Shown here in pieces: positions 8,819-17,435 of a stretch of 64,000 nucleotides of DNA (within the stretch, counting starts at the first letter, position 1; each line of letters opens with the position of its first letter). The notes under the pieces were generated by a model, which saw only the letters and a list, made by a program, of their open reading frames with translations, made no database searches and was not told where the DNA came from. This DNA is from Alphaproteobacteria bacterium (lineage in GTDB: Bacteria > Myxococcota_A > UBA796 > GCA-2862545): NCBI GenBank assembly GCA_020632925.1, contig JACKER010000028.1, positions 26,435-90,434 of the forward strand, read 5' to 3'. Made by a program: the position numbers and the translations under genes.

Positions 8819-10842
8819 TCCGCTCCTGGTCCCAGATCCTCTTCTCCCGCGATCTCGTCGTGGGCGGGCTGTTGCTGGTGGCGAGCCTGCTGGACCCGTG
8901 GGTGGGCCTGCACGGCCTGCTGGCGGCGTTGGTCGCCCGGGCCGTGGCGGCCGCGCTGGGGCTCGCGCCGCTGGTCGTCGGCGAGGGGCTGTTCGGGTAC
9001 AACGCCGTGCTGTTCGGGCTCGGCGTCGGCGCGATGCTCCCCCACGGCACCTGGTCGGAGGCGCTCCTCTTCGCCGGGTCCGCGCTCACCGTCGTGCTGA
9101 CCGCCGCGCTGCGCGACAACGGCCTGCGGACGGGCCTGCCCACGCTGTCGGCGCCCTTCCTGATCGCGCTGTGGCTCGTGTGGTCCGCCTCGCCCGAGCT
9201 GGTGCAGCCGGTCCCGGGGCCCGACCGCGGTCTGCCCGAGCCCGTGGCGCTGGGGCTCCGCGCGCTCGGTGCGCTGCTCTTCGTCCCTCGGGTGGAGGCC
9301 GGCGCGCTCGTGCTGTTGGCGCTGCTCCGCTGGTCGCGACAGGGAACCGTGCTCGGCGCCGCCGGCGTGCTCGCCGCCTGGGCGGTGATCGAGGCCGTCC
9401 CCGTACCGCTCGATCCCTCGCAGGCGACGCTCCTCGCGCTGAACCTGGGGCTCGTGAGCGTGGCGCTGGGTGGCGTGTGGTTCGTGCCCTCGTGGGCCTC
9501 GCTGGCGCTCGGCGCGGGCGCGGCGGGGCTCACGGCGCTCGTCTCGCTCGGGGCCGCGCCGGTGGCCGCACGGCTCGGCCTGCCGCTGGCGATCGCGCCG
9601 TTCCACGTGGGCGTGTGGGCCGTGCTCCTCGCGATGCGCCAGCGGGCCGAGGACCGCTCGCCGCGCTCGGTCGACTTCCTGCCGGGCACGCCGGAGGAGA
9701 ACCTCCAGTACTACCGGACCCGCCTGGCCCGGTTCGGCGCGCGCTACGACGTGCGCTTCCGGGCGCCCGTGCGCGGGACCTGGGTCGTGACCCAGGGGAG
9801 GGGCGACGGCCCCACCCACCGCAACGAGTGGGAGCACGCGCTCGACCTCGAGGTCGCCGACGCGGACGGGCGGCTCGCCCGCGACGAGGGCACCACCGCC
9901 GAGCAGCACCTGTGCTGGCACCTGCCGGTCGTGGCCTGCGCGGACGGCGTGGTGGCCAAGGTGATCGACGGCGTCCCCGACAACCCGCTCGGGCAGGTCG
10001 ATCTCGACGACAACTGGGGCAACGTGGTGGTGCTCTGGCACGCTCCAGGGCTGCACAGCCTGGTCGCGCACCTCTCGCCGCGGACGATCGCGGTGGTCGA
10101 GGGGCAGCGCGTGAAGACGGGCGAGGTCCTCGGGCTCTGCGGGAGCTCGGGCCGCTCGCCACGGCCGCACCTGCACTGGCAGCTGCAGGCCACGCCGCAG
10201 GTCGGCGCGCCCACGCTCCCGCTCGAGCTGCACGACGTGGTCGACGCGGCGAAGGGCGAGGTGCGGGGCACCTGGACACCGACGACGGACGACCGGCTGC
10301 GCAACCTGGTCCCGGGCGAGGTCGACCTCGGGCTGCCGCCGGGGACCGAGGCCACGTTCGAGGAGGACGGACGGCCGGTGGTGATCCGCTCGGAGATCGA
10401 TCCGTGGGGCCGACGGGTGCTGGTGTGCGGCGACGGGCGGACCTACCACGGGCTGCACGACGACCTGTTCGTCGTCTACGACACGCTGGCGCCGCCGGGC
10501 TCCCCGCTGCACGTCCTGCACGCCGCCCTGGCGCGGCTCCCGCTCGAGGACGGCGAGCGGAGCCCCACCTGGTCCGACCACCTGCCGCCGCGGACACTGG
10601 TCCCGCCCTGGCTGCGACCGCTGCAGGACGCGGTCGCCCCCTTCGTCCCCCTGGAGGGGCTGCACGTCCGCTATCGCCGGGTGCCCGGTGATCGCGCCGT
10701 GATCGAGGGGCGCTCGGACCGCGAGCGAGGCGGCGTGCCCGTCCTGACCACCCGCGCGGTGCTGGCACCGGGGGTCGGCCTGATCGAAGCGAGCCAGACG
10801 CTGCGCGGCGTCACCCGGACCTTGAGGAGGAGAGTGCCATGA
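8809..10842 (+). CDS. Urea-transporter-like membrane domain fused to M23 peptidase
   Basis: A 677-residue two-domain protein. Residues about 1-285 contain around ten hydrophobic segments with the urea-transporter signatures LLLVASLLDPWVGLHGLLAA and GEGLFGYNAVLFGLGVG. From about residue 290 there is a peptidoglycan-hydrolase-like M23 domain with THRNEWEHALDLEV, VVVLWHAPGLHSLVAHLSP and the zinc-ligand motif HLHWQL near residue 454. A further C-terminal domain of about 180 residues has no recognised family. GTG at 8809 follows GGGAGGAGG and overlaps the decarboxylase end by 10 bases. The HxxxD spacing of the first zinc motif is atypical. The fusion may move a small amide or polyamine across the membrane and remodel the envelope; that is inference. 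Confidence 0.8.
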   Translation: MDLIRSWSQILFSRDLVVGGLLLVASLLDPWVGLHGLLAALVARAVAAALGLAPLVVGEGLFGYNAVLFGLGVGAMLPHGTWSEALLFAGSALTVVLTAALRDNGLRTGLPTLSAPFLIALWLVWSASPELVQPVPGPDRGLPEPVALGLRALGALLFVPRVEAGALVLLALLRWSRQGTVLGAAGVLAAWAVIEAVPVPLDPSQATLLALNLGLVSVALGGVWFVPSWASLALGAGAAGLTALVSLGAAPVAARLGLPLAIAPFHVGVWAVLLAMRQRAEDRSPRSVDFLPGTPEENLQYYRTRLARFGARYDVRFRAPVRGTWVVTQGRGDGPTHRNEWEHALDLEVADADGRLARDEGTTAEQHLCWHLPVVACADGVVAKVIDGVPDNPLGQVDLDDNWGNVVVLWHAPGLHSLVAHLSPRTIAVVEGQRVKTGEVLGLCGSSGRSPRPHLHWQLQATPQVGAPTLPLELHDVVDAAKGEVRGTWTPTTDDRLRNLVPGEVDLGLPPGTEATFEEDGRPVVIRSEIDPWGRRVLVCGDGRTYHGLHDDLFVVYDTLAPPGSPLHVLHAALARLPLEDGERSPTWSDHLPPRTLVPPWLRPLQDAVAPFVPLEGLHVRYRRVPGDRAVIEGRSDRERGGVPVLTTRAVLAPGVGLIEASQTLRGVTRTLRRRVP

Positions 10843-11426
10843 TCGTCGCCCTGTGGACCCTGATGGCCGTGGCCGGTGCGCCCGACACCTGGCAGCAGTC
10901 CTACGACGAGGAGGCCCGCGGCGCCTTCGTCGAGGCCCTGGCCAGCCACGAGCGCCTCCCGTCGGCGGACCAGGGGACGTACACCTGGCAGCTGCGCAAG
11001 GCCTGGCTGCTCTACCTCCAGGGGCGCTACGACGAGTCCACGACGGCCTACGAGCGCGCGGTCGGGATGGCGCCGAAGGCGGTGGAGCCGTTGCTGGGCG
11101 AGATGCTGCCGCTGCTCGCGGCGCGGCGCTGGGCGGACGCGGAGCGCGTGGGCCGCAAGGTGCTGGCGCTGGACCCGAAGAGCGCCTTGGGTCGCATGCG
11201 CACCGGGCTCGCGCTCCACAACCTCGGCCGCTACGCCGACGCTGAGGCATTGTACCGCTCGGTGGTCGAGGACTGGCCGAGCGACGTGGACGCACGCGCG
11301 GGCCTGGGCTGGGCGCAGCTGAAGCTCGGGCGGGTGGAGGAGGCGAAGAGGACCTTCGACGCGGTGCTGGGCGTCGCCCCGCGCCACGCCTCGGCGCAGG
11401 CTGGACGCGCAGCATGTAGCGAATAG
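10839..11426 (+). CDS. Secreted TPR protein
   Basis: A 195-residue protein with a leader MIVALWTLMAVAGA followed by four or five tetratricopeptide repeats, for example LRKAWLLYLQGRYDESTTAY and ALHNLGRYADAEALYRSVV. It is the last gene of the operon; its ATG overlaps the stop of the transporter/M23 gene (ATGA) after GAGGAGGAG. It probably scaffolds periplasmic components together with the first gene of the operon, which is also TPR-containing. The next gene begins 9 bases downstream in an AT-richer stretch and looks functionally unrelated. Confidence 0.8.
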   Translation: MIVALWTLMAVAGAPDTWQQSYDEEARGAFVEALASHERLPSADQGTYTWQLRKAWLLYLQGRYDESTTAYERAVGMAPKAVEPLLGEMLPLLAARRWADAERVGRKVLALDPKSALGRMRTGLALHNLGRYADAEALYRSVVEDWPSDVDARAGLGWAQLKLGRVEEAKRTFDAVLGVAPRHASAQAGRAACSE

Positions 11427-11435
11427 ACATTACAC

Positions 11436-12116
11436 ATGAACGCCACCTACCGTCTTCTCGGTATTCTCCTTTGGGCGTCGGCCTGCGCCCATTCTCCTCC
11501 GATGCCTGCTCCTGTCGCCACCGAGCCCGTTCCGGTCCCCGGTCCTGCGCCGGTCGCGGCGCCCAGCGCGACGATGCCCGCGCTGCCCGCGCTGCTCGAC
11601 GACGAGGTGTTGCTGCCGGTCACCCGTCGCCAGGTCGAGCCCGGCGAGACGCTGGCGATCGACGACGTGTACTGGGTCCGCCAGGAGTCCATCTACGTGC
11701 CGCCTGAGGCGCTGACGGGCTTCGCCAATGTGGTGGGGCGCCGGGTGACCGCGACCTTGCTGCCTCGGGAGTTCATCCGTAGCGAGCGGTTGGAGCCCGG
11801 GTCCACCCCACCACCCACCGAGGGTGTGGCCTTCCCGGTGGCCACCTACCGTCCGCTCGAGCGCGTGCCCAAGGGCGAGTGCCTCGGTCCACCCTCCTGC
11901 ATGCTGGTGCTGGTGGCGGCAACGCCCCTGCCGGCGGGTTCCGTGATCGAGCCATCCGTGCTCGTCGCCCTAGCGAAGCACATCTCCAGCGTCCCGGACG
12001 GGGTCGCGCTGGCGCCGGATCAGGTCATCGGGCGGACCGTGTGCTCCGACATCCTCAACAACGAGCTGATCCACCTCGACCGCCTGGGACCGGACGGAGC
12101 AGCCTGTCACCGATGA
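11436..12116 (+). CDS. SAF-domain lipoprotein
   Basis: A 226-residue protein with signal sequence and lipobox ASAC (MNATYRLLGILLWASAC), then a Pro/Ala/Val-rich tether. Two SAF-like modules follow. The first runs from about residue 60 (TRRQVEPGETLAIDDVYWVR to LPREFIRSERL). The second runs from about residue 155 (TPLPAGSVIEPSVLVALAKH to NNELIHLDRL). SAF domains occur in CpaB/RcpC pilus proteins and in flagellar FlgA. No Tad pilus or flagellar genes are present in this window, so its partner is unknown. Confidence 0.75.
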   Translation: MNATYRLLGILLWASACAHSPPMPAPVATEPVPVPGPAPVAAPSATMPALPALLDDEVLLPVTRRQVEPGETLAIDDVYWVRQESIYVPPEALTGFANVVGRRVTATLLPREFIRSERLEPGSTPPPTEGVAFPVATYRPLERVPKGECLGPPSCMLVLVAATPLPAGSVIEPSVLVALAKHISSVPDGVALAPDQVIGRTVCSDILNNELIHLDRLGPDGAACHR

Positions 12117-12188
12117 CCGTATCGGGATGTTTCCCGATCGCACGGGCGGCGGCGCGCCGTGTTCCATGGGCGGACCACGGAGGTGCCC

Positions 12189-13476
12189 ATGCTGACCGTC
12201 CTCGCGCTCGTCGCGCCCGCGAACGCCGCTCCCGTCCTGACCAACGATCCGCTGCCCACCGGCGGCGGCACGACGCTGTTCGTCGACGGTGCCCGTCCGG
12301 CCGAGACCGTGTACTTCGTCGGCGGCGTCCGGCAGGGCGCGGGGCCCTGCCCACCCCAGCTGGGCGGCGTGTGCGTCGGGGTGATCGATCCCGTGGTGCT
12401 GGGGACCGCGGTCGCGGACGGCAGCGGGCACGCGGAGCTCGCAGCCACCGTCCCCGGCATCCTCGCGCCCGGAACCCGGGTGTACCTGCAAGGCGCCATC
12501 CCCCGCGGTGTCGGCGGCGCGAGCTCGGTGGTCACGCCCGTCGTCCAGGCGACGGTGATCGGCGCCGACCTGGACGGCGACGGCTTCGACACGACGACGG
12601 ACTGTGACGACGGCGACCCCGCCGTGCACCCGGGCGCCACCGAGGTGTGCAACGGCATCGACGACGACTGCAGCGGCGCGACCTCGGAGGACGGGACGGT
12701 CTCGGTCGGGCTCACGAACTACGCGTCGATCGGCGACGCCGTCAACTTCGCGCCCCCGGGCGCCACGGTGAACATCTGCGCCGGGACCTGGAACGAGCAC
12801 GTGCTCGTCACGCGTGACCTCGACCTCGTGGGGCTGGCCGGGCCGGCCGACACCATCATCGACGGGGGCGGCGCCAACGCCAGCGTCCTCGACTTCCAGG
12901 GGGCGGGGCGGGTGTGGTCCGTCCAGGGGCTCACCCTGACGAACGGGTTCCGGGGCATCGAGGTCGACGGCGGCAACACCATCGCCATCTCCCACGCGGT
13001 GCTGACCGCCAACCAGTGCACGTCGACGGGCGCGGGCATCTACACGGCGGGCTGGAGCGGCGGCCCGACCGACGTGGTCATGGACGACGTCGAGATCTCC
13101 GACAACACGGCCAGCCAGCGCGGCGGCGGCGCGTGGCTCGGTGCGGGCGACCACACGCTGACGGACGTTCGCTTCGTCGCGAACGAGTCGCTCTCCGAGG
13201 GCGGCGGGCTCTACCTGGGCGGCGGCTCGCACGCGACGATGGAGGGTGGGCTGTTCCATGCCAACGTCGGCGCGGCCGACACCGGCGGGGCGGTCGAGCT
13301 GCACTACACCGACACCACGTTCGCGGTGACCGGGCACGGACTTCGGCGTCGGAGCGACGGAGAACCTGCCGACCGACGTGGAGATCGACGTCCTGTCGGG
13401 CGCCGACGTGGCCTACACCTGGTTCCAGGGCAACGAGAGCTTCACCTGCTCGTCGACCACGCGCGTCTGCAACTGA
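12189..13476 (+). CDS. Secreted parallel beta-helix protein, frameshift near the C-terminus
   Basis: Start ATG at 12189 with GGAGG five bases upstream and signal peptide MLTVLALVAPANA. Order: a module of about 95 residues with GPCPPQLGG and QGAIPRGVGG; the Myxococcota-style motif CDDGDPAVHPGATEVCNG with IDDDCSG; then right-handed beta-helix repeats (GGNTIAISHAVL, GLYLGGGSHATMEG). At GGG 13332-13334 the frame is lost. Dropping one G gives AVTGTDFGVGATENLPTD and a Cys-containing tail ending FTCSSTTRVCN at 13476. A DFG.GATEN tail is what I expect for this protein type, so the shorter shifted end is favoured over the in-frame run to 13505. It is probably a surface polysaccharide-binding or lyase-like protein; no catalytic site is evident. 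Confidence 0.75.
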
Positions 13477-13501
13477 GGCCGGGATGCGATAGCTCGCGGG
13501 G

Positions 13502-15520
13502 GTGACTCCTCCCCTGCTCCTCCTCGCGCTCGCCGCCTGCGGCGCCAACCCCGACACCCGGACGGCGCCGCCCAGGACCAAGGGTCGTGCCTCGCGGGTG
13601 GACGAGCGGTTCACGGAGGCGCCCGCCCTCGACGACGGCGTGCTCCGCGCCGGGGTGGGCAGCGACGCCGACGACGGGCTGCGGACGGCGGGGGGCTGGG
13701 CCGAGGACGGTGAGGACGGCTTGCTCGTCGTCCGGCCCGGGACCACGGCGGTGCTGCGCTTCGAGCTGCCCGAGGCCCTCGGACGCGACCCGGTCCACGC
13801 CCGGCTGGTGCTGCCCATCGGACCCAACCCGAGCGGGACCCGGATGCGCATCCGCGCGGTCCTCGACGACGAGCGCCCACCGGGCGACGTGACCCCGGCC
13901 GGGGAGCTCGCGGTGGACTGGGTCCTCGACCGACCGCTCACCGACGCCTGGGCGTCCGCGCCCGAGCGCAAGGACAACGTCTCGCGCCTGTGCGCGCCCT
14001 TCCTCCGGACGACGCCGGATCTGTCGCCGCTGCTCGCCGGGCACCCGAGCGCCACCTCGGTCACGGTGCTGCTCGAGGGCGTCGAGGACGGTGGCAGCTG
14101 GCCGATCGTCGACCGCGTGGAGGTCGAGGACCCCGAGTGCGTCGGGCTGCTCTCCGCGCGCCTCGAGGTCCGACCGACCGTGCGCTCCGCGCTCGCTGCC
14201 CACGAGATGCTCGGTCGACCGACCGACGACGGCGTCACCGTCAGCCTCCTGTCGCTGGTGGACGCCGAGGTGCGGCTCGTCAGCAGGGTGATCGGAGGCG
14301 AGAGCGCAACCACCGAACCCGTCGCGCTCCCCGCGGGTCGCCCGGTCCACGTGCCGCTCGTCGTCGGACCCAACGCCAGCGCGCGGTACCACGTCGAGGT
14401 CCGGCGCGGCCCCGACGACGCCTGGGAGGCGGGCCCGGACCACAGCTTCCACACCCGCCGCCCGTCGGGCCAGCCGTTCGCGTTCACCGTCACCGCCGAC
14501 GGCCACTACATCAACATGGAGCACCGGCGCGCCTGGGCGAACGTGCGCCTGCTCCAGCGGACGATGGAGCAGATCGGGCGCGAACACCCCGACTTCCACC
14601 TCGATCTGGGCGACACGTTCAACGGCGAGAGCTACCGCAGCTTCGACGCGACCGACGACGAGGAGATGGCCCGCCGCCACCTGGCCGTGCGCCCGTGGTT
14701 CGAGATCGTGGGCGCGGGGGCCCCGGTGCTGCTGGCGCTCGGCAACCACGAGGGCGAGCAGGGCTGGCGCGCGGCGTCGGACCCGGTGCCCGCGCTGTCC
14801 GCGCGTTGGCGGCGCGGGCTCTTCCCCAACCCGCCGGGGGGCGACGCGGACGCCGACGGACCGCTCGAGAACTACTACGCGACCCGATGGGGCGACGTGC
14901 TGATCGTGGTCCTCGACCCGTTCCGCCACACGATGCGCAAGCCGCACGATCTCGACGGGCACCCGGGCTCGGGCGACCGGTGGGACTGGACGCTCGGCGA
15001 GGAGCAGCAGGCCTGGCTGCGGCGGACGCTGCAGGAGAGCGACGCCCCCTACAAGCTGGTGTTCTCGCACCAGGTGGTCGGGGGCAACTCCGACTACGGG
15101 CGCGGCGGCAGGCCCCAGAACGAGAACGGCAGCTACGAGATGGGCGGCACCGGTCCCGATGGGCGGCCCGAGTTCCCCGAGCGGCGCCCGGGCTGGCCCC
15201 AGCCGCTGCACGAGCTGATGCGCGACACGGGCGTCACCGCCTTCGTCCACGGCCACGACCACGCCTTCGTGTTCGACGAGCCCCTCGACGGCGTGGCCTA
15301 CGTCACGGTCCCCCAGCCCGGGAGTGCGGACTACGACCTCGGCCACATCGCCCGCAGCGGGTACGACGAGCGGGCCACCGTCATCGCGAACACCGGCTAC
15401 GTCCTCTTCCGGACCAATCCGCAGGGCAAGCTCGAGATGAGCTACGTGCGAATCCGCCTCCCCGGGGATGGCATCCCCAGGGAGACGGCGTTCCAGCACG
15501 TCTTCGAGCCTCGACGCTGA
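13502..15520 (+). CDS. Calcineurin-like metallophosphoesterase lipoprotein
   Basis: A 672-residue exported protein starting at GTG 13502, with signal VTPPLLLLALAACGAN whose LAAC is a lipobox. The N-terminal half (about residues 20-320) is beta-rich and lacks a known family, with a fibronectin-like region ending FHTRRPSG. The C-terminal half is a metallophosphoesterase. It carries DLGDTFN (dimetal Asp), LALGNHEG (catalytic GNHE), FSHQVVGGN (His) and FVHGHDHAFVFD (GHxH metal motif). This resembles purple-acid-phosphatase-type extracellular phosphatases. The substrate is unknown. The nearest gene downstream is convergent, with only 3 bases between them. Confidence 0.85.
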   Translation: MTPPLLLLALAACGANPDTRTAPPRTKGRASRVDERFTEAPALDDGVLRAGVGSDADDGLRTAGGWAEDGEDGLLVVRPGTTAVLRFELPEALGRDPVHARLVLPIGPNPSGTRMRIRAVLDDERPPGDVTPAGELAVDWVLDRPLTDAWASAPERKDNVSRLCAPFLRTTPDLSPLLAGHPSATSVTVLLEGVEDGGSWPIVDRVEVEDPECVGLLSARLEVRPTVRSALAAHEMLGRPTDDGVTVSLLSLVDAEVRLVSRVIGGESATTEPVALPAGRPVHVPLVVGPNASARYHVEVRRGPDDAWEAGPDHSFHTRRPSGQPFAFTVTADGHYINMEHRRAWANVRLLQRTMEQIGREHPDFHLDLGDTFNGESYRSFDATDDEEMARRHLAVRPWFEIVGAGAPVLLALGNHEGEQGWRAASDPVPALSARWRRGLFPNPPGGDADADGPLENYYATRWGDVLIVVLDPFRHTMRKPHDLDGHPGSGDRWDWTLGEEQQAWLRRTLQESDAPYKLVFSHQVVGGNSDYGRGGRPQNENGSYEMGGTGPDGRPEFPERRPGWPQPLHELMRDTGVTAFVHGHDHAFVFDEPLDGVAYVTVPQPGSADYDLGHIARSGYDERATVIANTGYVLFRTNPQGKLEMSYVRIRLPGDGIPRETAFQHVFEPRR

Positions 15521-15523
15521 CCG

Positions 15524-17407
15524 TCAGGGCCGGATGATCAGGATCTCCTCGGCGGCCGAGGTCGAGGTACCGGAGATGGTGTACGTCAGGGCGGCGCCGA
15601 CGAGCGGGTTGCTGCCGTTGAGCAGGGCGCCCGCGTTCTCCTGGATGTTGTACCCGTTGGCGACGAGCGCCCCCAGCGACACGGTGACGTGGGTCCCGTC
15701 CTGGAACACCCCGATGACCGACGCGTTGCTGAAGCTCGTCGACCAGGTGGGCACGACGAGGTTGATGGGGGTCTGCAGGTACAGGTCACAGTGCGGCTCG
15801 CAGGGGCTCGACGGCGGCATCGGCAGCGTCATCGGGCGCGCCAACGCTCCGTCCAGGTCGAGGATCGGGCAGTCGCTGTCCTCGTTCGCAGGCAGGGTGG
15901 AGCCGTCGTCCACGACCGCGTTGCTGCAGCTGCCCGGATCCGAGGCGTCGATGACGTGCGTGACCGAGGGAGCGGTGTCGGTGAGCTCCACGAGAGGCGC
16001 GCTGGTCACGCAGTTCGTCCCGTTCACGGTGACGTTGCAGGCGTTGTTCTCGCAGGCCTTGCGCAGGGACGTGCACACACCGATCACGTAGCTGTCGTCG
16101 CAGACGTTGGAGCTCCCGTTGCAGACCTCGGGCTCCTCGCCCAGCGTCCACCCCCGCCCGACGGCGCCCTGGCGGAGGATCGACATCACCTCCGACGCAT
16201 CGAGGTCTGGGCGGTACGCGCGCACCGTGGCGGCCGACGCGGAGACCACCGCAGTGGCGGCCGAGGTCCCGGTGATCATGTCCATCATGGCGTTGGTGGC
16301 GGGATTGAGCACGGCCAGGTGGGACCCGGCGGCCAGGTGCGGCGGCCGGGCACCGGGACGGTTCATCGCCATCGGCGTCAGGTCGGCGTCGCCCTGCACA
16401 CCACCCACCGCGTAGACGAGCGGGTGGTAGACGGCCGCCTGGTTGTGTGCCTCCTGCGTGCTCATCTCGAAGTCGGACACGCACTCGGACGCGGACGGTG
16501 CGTCCAGACCCTCCCAGGCCGCGGGGAGCAGGGGCATCGGGGTGTCGCCCTGCAGGCCGCCGATGTTCCCGGTCGCCGCGAGGAGCAGCGCGTCCTTGCA
16601 CGCCGCGTGGCGGATGGACTGGTACACCGCGTCCACCAGCGGGTCGAACTCCGAGGTCTGCTCCGTGCCACCGTAGGTCGGGTGCCAGCCGGCGGACAGG
16701 TTCACCACCAGCGGACCGACGTTGGAGGCGTTCTCCCAGTCGTCCACGGCCTCGTAGAGGCGGACCGCCACGTCGGAGATGCTGCCGATGGCACCACCGG
16801 AGCTGGTGTTGCGCACGGCCTCGCCGTTCTGCACCTGGAAGCCCAGCGTCAGGTAGGACACCAGGTCCGCGGCGCAGGTGCCGGTCGGGTTGGAGCCGCA
16901 GACCAGCCGGCGAGCCAGCAGGGCCACGCGGGCCCCGTGGTTCGAGAACTCGGGCGTGCTGCCGAAGTAGCTCTGGTCGAGCTGTCCATCGGGGATCGTG
17001 TCCAGGATGGCCAGGCGGGCCTTGGGGTTGTTGCCCAGCGAGGGCATCACGTCGACCGCCTGGGTCCGCCGCTCGGAGGACAGCTCCACGTCCTCGTCGT
17101 CGATGCTCATCGGGGCGACGGCGACCTGGTCGGGCACGAACCCGCTGGGCCCGCCGGACGGCGCGTCCTGCCCGGTCCACCGAGCGACGCAGAAGTCGGC
17201 GAGCACCCCGGGCGCGCCCGCCGGGAACAGGTGGCTGACGGTCCAGCCGGCGCCGCCGTAGGGACAGACGCCGTTCACACCCTTCCCGATCAGGACGTCG
17301 TTCAGCGCGTGGTCCTGGATCGTCCCTCCGATGGCGAGGGCATCGGGGGAAGCGATCTCTGCGCCGGGGTCCGTCGAACAGCCGGCGAGCAACATCGTGA
17401 TCAGCAT
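15524..17407 (-). CDS. Subtilisin-like (S8) serine peptidase lipoprotein
   Basis: A 627-residue lipoprotein (MLITMLLAGCS). ATG 17407 is preferred over a start 27 bases upstream because GAGAGGTGCCC precedes it. Catalytic residues are recognisable. Asp is near residue 135 (LAILDTIPDG), His near 156 (FSNHGARVALLA), the oxyanion Asn near 279 (AATGNIGG) and Ser near 379 (ITGTSAATAV). An insert with paired cysteines (VCNGSSNVCDD, CENNACNV) and a C-terminal beta domain follow. It lies 28 bases after the CHAT gene on the same strand and is likely the terminal gene of the kinase-sigma-CHAT operon. Confidence 0.88.
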   Translation of the reverse strand: MLITMLLAGCSTDPGAEIASPDALAIGGTIQDHALNDVLIGKGVNGVCPYGGAGWTVSHLFPAGAPGVLADFCVARWTGQDAPSGGPSGFVPDQVAVAPMSIDDEDVELSSERRTQAVDVMPSLGNNPKARLAILDTIPDGQLDQSYFGSTPEFSNHGARVALLARRLVCGSNPTGTCAADLVSYLTLGFQVQNGEAVRNTSSGGAIGSISDVAVRLYEAVDDWENASNVGPLVVNLSAGWHPTYGGTEQTSEFDPLVDAVYQSIRHAACKDALLLAATGNIGGLQGDTPMPLLPAAWEGLDAPSASECVSDFEMSTQEAHNQAAVYHPLVYAVGGVQGDADLTPMAMNRPGARPPHLAAGSHLAVLNPATNAMMDMITGTSAATAVVSASAATVRAYRPDLDASEVMSILRQGAVGRGWTLGEEPEVCNGSSNVCDDSYVIGVCTSLRKACENNACNVTVNGTNCVTSAPLVELTDTAPSVTHVIDASDPGSCSNAVVDDGSTLPANEDSDCPILDLDGALARPMTLPMPPSSPCEPHCDLYLQTPINLVVPTWSTSFSNASVIGVFQDGTHVTVSLGALVANGYNIQENAGALLNGSNPLVGAALTYTISGTSTSAAEEILIIRP

Positions 17408-17435
17408 GGGCACCTCTCGTGCGGTTGGAGACACG

